A stretch of DNA of 22,256 nucleotides, taken from positions 1 to 22,256 of the forward strand of contig JACMKJ010000150.1 in NCBI GenBank assembly GCA_014380155.1, written 5' to 3'. The notes beneath the pieces were generated by a model that had not been told where the DNA came from, did not search any database, and worked only from the letters and a program-made list of their open reading frames with translations. Below are positions 16,913-22,256 of this stretch, in pieces. This stretch comes from Rhizobacter sp. (GTDB lineage: Bacteria > Pseudomonadota > Gammaproteobacteria > Burkholderiales > Burkholderiaceae_C). Every line of letters begins with the position of its first letter. Within the stretch, counting starts at the first letter, position 1. The translations under genes and the position numbers were made by a program.

Positions 16913-17111
16913 CTGGTGTGCGAATTGTCGCAGCTGCCGAAATCTCCATGAGTTAGGGGGTGTCGCTTGCAGGCAAACCCTGTGGGCTTTTCCGTTAAGC
17001 AATCGTCAGAATCGGCAAAGTAGTGGGTCTTTGGGTAGTACTTACTTGTTGCTAATTCCTGACCGCGCTTCAAAAATCTACAAAACGTTCTGACAAACCG
17101 GAGGTGGGCTC

Positions 17112-18473
17112 ATGAACCGACTCGCACGCTGCATCACCGTGGGCGCTGTCGCCGCGAGTGCCTGGTTCACAGCCGCAACCGCCTTCGCCCAGAGTGCCCC
17201 GGCCGCCGCGGCCAGTGCAGCCGCCGCCTCGCCAGTCACCACCCCACCCCCCGTTTTCAACGGCGCCGACACCGCCTGGATGCTCATCTCCACCGTGCTG
17301 GTGATGATCATGACCATGCCCGGCATCATGCTGTTCTACGGCGGCATGCTGCGCTCGAAAAACGCGCTTTCCATCGTGGCGCACACGGTGGCTTCGGCTT
17401 CGGTCATCACCGTCTTGTGGGCCATGTTCGGCTACTCCATCGCCTTCACGGCCGGTGGGCCCTGGTTTGGCGACACCTCACGTTTCTTTGCTGCCGGGCT
17501 CATCGGTGCCGGCGTGGGCGGGCACCCGATCGCGCCAGGCATTCCCGAGTCGGTGTTCTTCCTGTTCCAGCTCTCATTCGCCATCATCACCTTCGCGCTG
17601 GTGCTGGGCGCCACCGCCGAGCGCATGCGACTGGGTGTGACGATCGTGTTTGCCGCGTTCTGGATGTTGCTGGTCTACGCGCCCATCGCCCACTGGATCT
17701 GGCACCCCAACGGCTGGCTGGCCAAGATGGGCCACATGGACTTTGCCGGCGGCACCGTGGTGCACATCGCCTCGGGTGTCACCGGCCTGGTGGCGGCCAT
17801 CGTGCTCGGGCCGCGCCGCGGCTTCGGCAAGGAGCCGATGATTCCGCACAACCTGATGCTCACCGTGCTGGGCGCTGGCCTCTTGTGGGCGGGGTGGTTC
17901 GGCTTCAACGCCGGATCGGCCTTCGAGGCCAGCCCGCGTGCAGCCGGTGCGCTGCTGGCCACGCAGGTGGCGGCCTGTGCGGGGGCCATGTTGTGGGGCT
18001 TCTGCGAATACGTGCGGCGTGGCCAGTGGAGCGTGCTCGGCATGATGTCGGGCGCCATTGCGGGCCTCATCGCCGTCACGCCGGCCTCGGGTTACGTGGG
18101 CATCAACGGTGCGCTGTCCATCGGCGCGGCGGCCGGGGTGCTTTGTTTCTTTGCCGTCGTTTACTTCAAGTCGCTGACCGGCATTGACGACTCGCTCGAC
18201 GTGTTTGCCTTGCACGGCATTGGGGGCCTCATCGGCACGTTGTTGACGCCGGTCTTCGCGTTGGTGGCGATTGCGCCGGTCACGGCCACGGTCTGGACCA
18301 ACTGCATCGGCGCCCTCGCGGTGTTCGCTTACGCGGGCGGCATGACGTGGGTGATTCTCAAGGTCATCTCGCTGGTGATGAGCCTGCGTGTCGGAGCGGC
18401 TCAAGAGAGTGTGGGGCTCGACATCTCGGAGCACGGTGAGATGCTGGCCCCCAGCGCACCCGTGCAGGGCTGA
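17112..18473 (+). CDS. amt: Ammonium transporter (Amt/MEP/Rh family)
   Basis: The 453-residue inner-membrane channel conducts ammonium/ammonia. It has a cleavable signal peptide (ATAFA-Q, about residue 26), an Ala/Pro-rich spacer, and 11 membrane helices starting with DTAWMLISTVLVMIMTMPGI. The pore twin histidines are His218 (FAGGTVVHIASG) and His368 (DVFALHGIGG), 150 residues apart exactly as H168/H318 in E. coli AmtB; the family signature DFAGGTVVH is intact. GGAGGTG lies just before ATG 17112. Unlike most amtB genes it is not preceded by glnK; instead a small uncharacterised gene follows after 17 nt. Nitrogen (NtrC/sigma-54) control would be expected, but only a weak -24/-12-like sequence was seen about 140 bp upstream. 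Confidence 0.95.
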   Translation: MNRLARCITVGAVAASAWFTAATAFAQSAPAAAASAAAASPVTTPPPVFNGADTAWMLISTVLVMIMTMPGIMLFYGGMLRSKNALSIVAHTVASASVITVLWAMFGYSIAFTAGGPWFGDTSRFFAAGLIGAGVGGHPIAPGIPESVFFLFQLSFAIITFALVLGATAERMRLGVTIVFAAFWMLLVYAPIAHWIWHPNGWLAKMGHMDFAGGTVVHIASGVTGLVAAIVLGPRRGFGKEPMIPHNLMLTVLGAGLLWAGWFGFNAGSAFEASPRAAGALLATQVAACAGAMLWGFCEYVRRGQWSVLGMMSGAIAGLIAVTPASGYVGINGALSIGAAAGVLCFFAVVYFKSLTGIDDSLDVFALHGIGGLIGTLLTPVFALVAIAPVTATVWTNCIGALAVFAYAGGMTWVILKVISLVMSLRVGAAQESVGLDISEHGEMLAPSAPVQG

Positions 18474-18490
18474 AGCGTCACTCCAGGCCG

Positions 18491-18853
18491 ATGAGTACCA
18501 CCACCATGAGCGGCGCTGACGACAACAGCCACCTGATGAACTACCTGGTGCGCATGATCGTGCCGCTGCGGCGCGAGTTTGGCCGCAACCTCGACGTGAC
18601 CCAGTTCCTGCACGACTTCGCCTACGCGCGCGAGGTGATGGACCAGGCCCTGAGCAGCCAGGATTCACGCCTGCGCGAGTACGCCGTCTACGTGCAGCAG
18701 CGTTACCACGGGCCCCGGGTGGCCGACTCTCCCGCGCCGCAGGCCGAGCCTGCCAAGCCGGCCGTTGCCGCGCCGGCGGCGACCAGCCAGTCGGTGGACG
18801 AAGCCGAGCTCCGGGCTCGGATGCTGAAGAAGTACACCGACGGTTTGCGCTGA
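18491..18853 (+). CDS. Small uncharacterised protein cotranscribed with amt
   Basis: This is a 120-residue soluble protein of no family I recognise. Residues 10-70 are predicted helical and rich in charged and aromatic residues (HLMNYLVRMIVPLRREFGRN, VTQFLHDFAYAREVMDQAL, REYAVYVQQRYHGP). A Pro/Ala-rich linker follows (about 79-99) and then a short charged C-terminal helix (ELRARMLKKYTDGLR). It starts 17 nt after the amt stop with a weak AGG before the ATG; an alternative ATG is at 18506. Its position in place of glnK suggests a role linked to ammonium transport or nitrogen status, but that is context only. Codon use matches its neighbours and the charged/hydrophobic pattern is protein-like, so it is likely real. 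Confidence 0.72.
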   Translation: MSTTTMSGADDNSHLMNYLVRMIVPLRREFGRNLDVTQFLHDFAYAREVMDQALSSQDSRLREYAVYVQQRYHGPRVADSPAPQAEPAKPAVAAPAATSQSVDEAELRARMLKKYTDGLR

Positions 18854-18873
18854 TCCGCCCGGGCAGCGCGGCT

Positions 18874-19407
18874 TCACACCAGGGCGAGCACGCTTCTTTC
18901 GGCAGTGGCGGTGCGCGGCTTGATGGTGGCGGGCACGCCCATCGCCACCGAGTTCGACGGCACGTCGGTGATCACCACCGCATTGGCGCCGATCAGCACG
19001 TTGTTGCCAATGGTGATCTGCCCCAGCAGCTTGGCGCCGGCGCCGATGTCGACGTTGTTGCCGATCACCGGCGCGCACGGTGACTCCACATGCCGCAGAC
19101 CGATCGACACTCCATTGCGAATGCGGCAGTTGTCTCCGAATTTCGCGTAGCCGCTGACGATGATGCCGCCGAAGTGGTCGATGATGAAATTGCGGCCGAC
19201 CTCCGCTTCGCAAGGCAGATCGACACCCGTGATGATTTGCACCAGCTTGTAGGCGATCTTGTAGATCAGCGAGAAGGCCTTGCGCAGCAGCACCGGCCTC
19301 ACGCCGTAGCGCCAGCGCCCGAAGCGATAGACCAGCATGACCCAGAAGCCTTGTTCCCACCACTTGCCTTTGTAGGAGCGCAGGTCTGCGCGAATGTTGT
19401 CGAACAT
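18874..19407 (-). CDS. Serine acetyltransferase-like (left-handed beta-helix) acyltransferase
   Basis: The 177-residue hexapeptide-repeat protein resembles the catalytic half of CysE-type serine O-acetyltransferases. It has a short N-terminal helical part (LRSYKGKWWEQGFWVMLVYR), then beta-helix repeats with FIIDHFGGIIVSGYAKFGDN (His78 at the catalytic position), GNNVDIGAGAKLLGQITIGN and the loop SVAMGVPATI. It lacks the long N-terminal helical domain of E. coli CysE, as in short SATs. The serine-binding region differs: where CysE has RHP, this protein has CAP (Cys111-Ala112-Pro113). It may therefore acetylate a sugar or another hydroxyl compound instead of serine. No cys genes or polysaccharide genes adjoin it. 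No ribosome binding site is evident at ATG 19407. It converges on the small amt-linked gene (20 nt apart). Confidence 0.82.
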   Translation of the reverse strand: MFDNIRADLRSYKGKWWEQGFWVMLVYRFGRWRYGVRPVLLRKAFSLIYKIAYKLVQIITGVDLPCEAEVGRNFIIDHFGGIIVSGYAKFGDNCRIRNGVSIGLRHVESPCAPVIGNNVDIGAGAKLLGQITIGNNVLIGANAVVITDVPSNSVAMGVPATIKPRTATAERSVLALV

Positions 19408-19551
19408 AGGGAAAAGTCTCGGAGCCGGAGGGAAGCCTGAACAGAAGCTGAATCAGGCGGGCGCAGCATACCTCAGGGCACCGGGAAAACGCGTAGGACA
19501 ACGCCGACACCTTGCGGCTCGTCGGGCGATCTGCAAACAGAGGCTGTCTCG

Positions 19552-20604
19552 TCAGCCGGCGGCAAACACCGCGTCGAGCTGTTTTGACCAGCGGTGTTTG
19601 TCGTCGGCCGACGCAAAGCTGGCATCAAAGCTGTTGAGCGCGAGCTGGTAGGCATGGCGCGCGCTCAGCTGCGGCAGCGCCTCGAAGGTCTCGACGAAGT
19701 TCTGGTTCATGTAGCCGCCGAAGTAGGCCGGGTCGTCGGAGTTGATGGTCACGCACAGACCGGCTTCCATCAAGGTGGCGAGGTTGTGTTCGGCCAGGGT
19801 CTTGAAGACGCACAGCTTCACGTTGGACAGCGGGCACACCGTGAGCGGCATGCGTGCCGCGGCCAGGCGCAGCACCAGGCGTGGGTCTTCGAGGCAACGC
19901 ACGCCGTGGTCGATGCGCTCGACCTTGAGCAGCTCGATCGCGTCCCAGATGTAGTCGGGCGGGCCTTCTTCGCCGGCATGGGCCACCACGTGCAGGCCGA
20001 GCGCGCGGCAACGCTCGAAGACACGCTCGAATTTGTCTGGCGGGTTGCCGCGCTCGCCGCTGTCCAGGCCGACGCCGACGAACAGGTGACGCCAGGGCAG
20101 CGATTCTTCGAGCGTGGCGAAGGCGGCTTCTTCGCTCAGGTGCCGCAGGAAACACATGATGAGCAAGGAACTCACGCCCAGCTCGCGCTGGGCTGTCTCG
20201 CTCGCACGCGTCAGGCCCTTGATGACGGTCTCGAAGCTCACGCCACGGTCGGTGTGGGTCTGCGGGTCGAAGAAGAGCTCGGCGTGCACCACGTGGTCGG
20301 CCGCGGCGCGGCGAAAGTAGGCCATGGCCATGTCGAAGAAGTCTTCTTCTTTCAGCAGCACGCTGGCGCCGGCGTAGTAGATGTCGAGAAAGCTCTGCAG
20401 GTCGGTAAAGGCGTAAGCGGCGCGCAGGGCCTCGACGCTCGCATAGGGGATGGAGACACCGTTTCGCTGCGCCAGCGCGAAGATCAGCTCGGGCTCCAGC
20501 GAGCCTTCGATGTGGATGTGCAACTCGGCCTTGGGCATGTCGCGCAGCAGGTCGGGCAGGCGCTCGCGTGGGATGGTGTTCACGGAGTCGGGGGCGGTGG
20601 TCAT
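19552..20604 (-). CDS. add: Adenine/adenosine deaminase family protein, probably type 2 adenine deaminase
   Basis: The 350-residue TIM-barrel zinc hydrolase is of the adenosine deaminase superfamily. Metal and catalytic residues are His29/His31 (ELHIHIEGS), His209 and Glu212 (AHAGEEGPP), His233 and Asp290/Asp291 (NSDDPAYFGGY). Several segments match the bacterial/fungal adenine deaminase branch (for example P. aeruginosa PA0148, Aah1) and not classical adenosine deaminase: FFDPQTHTDRG, VGLDSGERGNPPDKF, ERIDHGVR (adenosine deaminases normally have RIGHG) and PLTVCPLSNVKLCVF. The expected reaction is adenine plus water to hypoxanthine plus ammonia. Databases often label this branch add. ATG 20604 overlaps the Rieske gene stop (ATGA) and has GGAG seven bases upstream, so translation is coupled. 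Longer in-frame extensions belong to the antisense of the Rieske gene. Confidence 0.92.
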   Translation of the reverse strand: MTTAPDSVNTIPRERLPDLLRDMPKAELHIHIEGSLEPELIFALAQRNGVSIPYASVEALRAAYAFTDLQSFLDIYYAGASVLLKEEDFFDMAMAYFRRAAADHVVHAELFFDPQTHTDRGVSFETVIKGLTRASETAQRELGVSSLLIMCFLRHLSEEAAFATLEESLPWRHLFVGVGLDSGERGNPPDKFERVFERCRALGLHVVAHAGEEGPPDYIWDAIELLKVERIDHGVRCLEDPRLVLRLAAARMPLTVCPLSNVKLCVFKTLAEHNLATLMEAGLCVTINSDDPAYFGGYMNQNFVETFEALPQLSARHAYQLALNSFDASFASADDKHRWSKQLDAVFAAG

Positions 20605-21578
20605 CAACACACTCCAAAAGTGATGCCGCGTTCGTTCAAGAAGCGGCGGTACGCGGCCGAGCTTCGGTCGGCGGCGCTGTGAACTTCGCCGCCACTCAGG
20701 GGCAGCAGCTTCGGGCTTTGAGATTCGAGCACGGGGCGATCCTGCATGAAGATCGTGTCTTGAAACTGACGCAGATCGTCGTCGCTCGAATCGAAATCGG
20801 TCAAGGCGACGCGAAACCACACGCGACTGCGCTCGGGCTCGATGGGGCAGACAAAGAGGCCGATCACGTCTTGATAACCGTCTTGCGCCTGCGGCAGCTT
20901 GGTCAGCTGCGCGGTGTACGGGCCGGTGAGTTCGTAGCGGTAGTCGACCAGGCCACCCTCGGCCGCGAGGCGGTTGCTCTGCGGCTGCCAAGCCTGGCAG
21001 TCGTTGGCGATGAAACCGTGCGCGGTGGGGTCTATGCGGTAGGCGGCGAGCTGCGTGTGGGCACGGTCGCCCAGCACGCCCTCGTGCACGAAGCCGAAGT
21101 GGGCCAGGTCAAGAAAGCTTTCGACGATGCGCGGCGCACTGGTGTTCACCTCATACGGCCCGCACAGCAGCTTGCGCAGGCGAGCATCTTGTTCGGCGTC
21201 GAAGGCCGGCGGCAGGCTGCGGCTGGTTTGCAGCCGCACCCAGATCAGGCCGTGGGCTTCGTGCGCCTCGTGGGTGCAGGCGGTGTGTGAGGCGGGCGGT
21301 TTGAAGTCGGGCAGGGCGGGGATGAGCTGGCAGGCACCTTCGGCCGCGAATTGCCAGCCGTGGTACGGGCACTCGATGCGCGAGCCCTCGTCGGTGTGCA
21401 GCACCCGGCCAAGCGACAGCTTGGTGCCGCGGTGTGGGCAGCGGTCGGCCCAGGCGTGGGCCTGGCCGAAGTGGTCTCGCCACAGCACCACGTCGTGCGC
21501 GAGCAGGCGCACGGGCAGTGGCGCATCGGCGAGCGATGCGCTGTCTGCCACGGGGTGCCACAGGGTGGTTTCGATCAT
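20604..21578 (-). CDS. Rieske [2Fe-2S] non-haem iron oxygenase, alpha subunit
   Basis: The 324-residue protein has an N-terminal Rieske domain with Cys47/His49 (CPHRGTKLS) and Cys70/His73 (CPYHGW), and a C-terminal catalytic domain. The catalytic domain has Asp157, His160 and His165 (SFLDLAHFGFVHEG) and probably Asp280 (FMQDRPVLESQSP) as the mononuclear iron site and bridge. The class includes VanA-like demethylases, caffeine N-demethylases and chlorophyllide-type oxygenases. No ferredoxin or reductase gene is in view, so electrons must come from elsewhere. It lies between a BMP nucleoside receptor and the adenine deaminase, overlapping the latter by one base, so a purine or N-methylpurine substrate is plausible but not shown. 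ATG 21578 has no strong Shine-Dalgarno site. A hairpin terminator separates it from the upstream BMP gene. Confidence 0.9.
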   Translation of the reverse strand: MIETTLWHPVADSASLADAPLPVRLLAHDVVLWRDHFGQAHAWADRCPHRGTKLSLGRVLHTDEGSRIECPYHGWQFAAEGACQLIPALPDFKPPASHTACTHEAHEAHGLIWVRLQTSRSLPPAFDAEQDARLRKLLCGPYEVNTSAPRIVESFLDLAHFGFVHEGVLGDRAHTQLAAYRIDPTAHGFIANDCQAWQPQSNRLAAEGGLVDYRYELTGPYTAQLTKLPQAQDGYQDVIGLFVCPIEPERSRVWFRVALTDFDSSDDDLRQFQDTIFMQDRPVLESQSPKLLPLSGGEVHSAADRSSAAYRRFLNERGITFGVC

Positions 21579-21594
21579 GGGTGGTTTGAAAGAA

Positions 21595-21619
21595 CGAAGG
21601 CCGCACGCAGCGGCCTTCG
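21595..21619 (-). terminator. Hairpin terminator/attenuator between BMP receptor and Rieske genes
   Basis: CGAAGGCCGC (21595-21604) and GCGGCCTTCG (21610-21619) make a perfect 10-bp stem with a 5-nt loop. On the minus strand it begins 20 nt after the BMP stop and is followed by TTCTTTC. This resembles an intrinsic terminator with a short U-rich tail, and probably lowers expression of the Rieske and deaminase genes relative to the receptor or stabilises the receptor mRNA 3' end. Confidence 0.65.
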
Positions 21620-21638
21620 AATCATGCCGCGGCGAGTG

Positions 21639-22256
21639 TTACTTCGCGCCCGGCACCTTGCCTTCGACACCCTTCACATAGAAGTTGACGCCACCGAGGA
21701 ACTTGTCGTCTGCGGCTTCGCCCTTCTTGACCACTTCCTTGCCGTCCTGGCCGAGGATGGGGCCTTTCCAGATGACGTAGCTGCCGTCTTTGAGGCCCGC
21801 CTTGATGGTCTCGACCTTGGTCTTGATCTCGGCCGGCACCTTGTCGGAGATCGACACGATGTCGATGGCGCCTTCTTTCACGCCCCACCACACGCTGCCG
21901 GTGGCCCACTTGCCTTCGAGTGCATCACCGGTGGCCTTGATGTAGTACGGCGCCCAGTTGATGATGGCCGAGGCGAGGTGCGCTTCGGGGGCGTAAGACG
22001 ACATGTCGCTGTCCCAGCCGAAGGCCATCTTGCCGGCCTTGGCAGCGGTCTTGAGCACGGCCGAGGAGTCGGTGTTCTGGAACAGCACGTCGGCGCCGCC
22101 GTTGATCAGCGACTGCGCGGCTTCGGTTTCTTTCGGGGGATCGAACCACTTGTTGACCCACACCACCTTGGTCTTGACGGCCGGGTTGACCGACTGCGCG
22201 CCCATCGTGAAGCTGTTGATGTTGCGGATCACTTCGGGGATCGGGATCGAGCCGAC
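21639..22256 (-). CDS. BMP-family ABC transporter substrate-binding protein, C-terminal part (5' end outside window)
   Basis: About 206 C-terminal residues of a second BMP/PnrA-like receptor are visible; the frame stays open to the window edge. The edge sequence reads GSIPIPEVIRNINSFTMGAQ, then VVWVNKWFDPPKETEAAQSL, INGGADVLFQNTDSSAVL and the C-terminal GGVNFYVKGVEGKVPGAK. The ATG at 22232 is internal. Lys-rich, evenly biased codons suggest a highly expressed binding protein. It is homologous over its visible length to the receptor at 15747-16847. Its position at the head of the Rieske/adenine deaminase genes supports a purine or nucleoside ligand, and the ATPase and permeases probably lie beyond the right edge. 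TAA is at 21641-21639, followed by the hairpin. Confidence 0.93.
   Translation of the reverse strand, partial: VGSIPIPEVIRNINSFTMGAQSVNPAVKTKVVWVNKWFDPPKETEAAQSLINGGADVLFQNTDSSAVLKTAAKAGKMAFGWDSDMSSYAPEAHLASAIINWAPYYIKATGDALEGKWATGSVWWGVKEGAIDIVSISDKVPAEIKTKVETIKAGLKDGSYVIWKGPILGQDGKEVVKKGEAADDKFLGGVNFYVKGVEGKVPGAK

Noticed and set aside
16955..16971. Sigma-54-like -24/-12 element upstream of amt
   Set aside because: GG and GC have the right spacing and TTGCA is present, but the -24 element lacks TGGCAC. Too weak to call without mapping.

Overview
The window reads as a chromosomal segment of a high-GC betaproteobacterium, most likely Burkholderiales of the Rubrivivax/Leptothrix/Rhizobacter/Comamonadaceae type. 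This rests on the GC-rich codon use, the style of the TctA/TctB proteins, the MCP ending in the usual Burkholderiales VVGVFKL tail, and BMP-type nucleoside receptors beside an adenine deaminase. No tRNA, rRNA, CRISPR array, transposase or phage gene was seen. The genus is an inference.

Layout. (1) 1-805 is the 3' part of a GspE/PulE-type secretion ATPase. (2) 952-4742 holds tctB-tctA (tripartite tricarboxylate transporter membrane subunits with no tctC receptor in view), a GC-rich repeat-like spacer, and a gamma-glutamyltransferase-family gene. (3) 4761-5772, minus strand, is a compact two-gene module: a winged-helix/nucleotidyltransferase fusion followed by a 14-nt-overlapping HEPN-like protein. 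Its probable promoter is buried in a 32-bp near-palindrome, back to back with a leaderless-looking promoter for an EamA transporter (5858-6769). (4) 6803-7605, minus, is a decayed lipoprotein gene that needs three reading frames. (5) 7744-8523 is an SDR protein lacking the catalytic Tyr and Lys.

(6) 8505-15666 is dense in signal transduction: a hybrid histidine kinase behind an EamA gene, a short BLUF blue-light receptor, an OmpR-like regulator whose receiver lacks the phospho-acceptor Asp, a methyl-accepting chemotaxis protein, and a stand-alone EAL c-di-GMP phosphodiesterase. The regulator and the MCP diverge from an AT-rich 186-bp region that carries a good sigma-70 promoter, an inverted repeat at its predicted start point and a CRP-like site.

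(7) 15747 to the end has a nitrogen/purine flavour: a BMP-family receptor, a divergent ammonium transporter with a small uncharacterised partner gene, a serine-acetyltransferase-like protein, then a minus-strand run of a second BMP receptor (cut by the window end), a hairpin terminator/attenuator, a Rieske oxygenase and an adenine-deaminase-type enzyme. The last two overlap by one base. Together they suggest uptake of purines or nucleosides, deamination and reuse of nitrogen, with the Rieske oxygenase as the step of unknown chemistry.

The strongest candidates for something under-described are the self-regulated wHTH-NTase/HEPN module and the Rieske/adenine deaminase/BMP purine operon.
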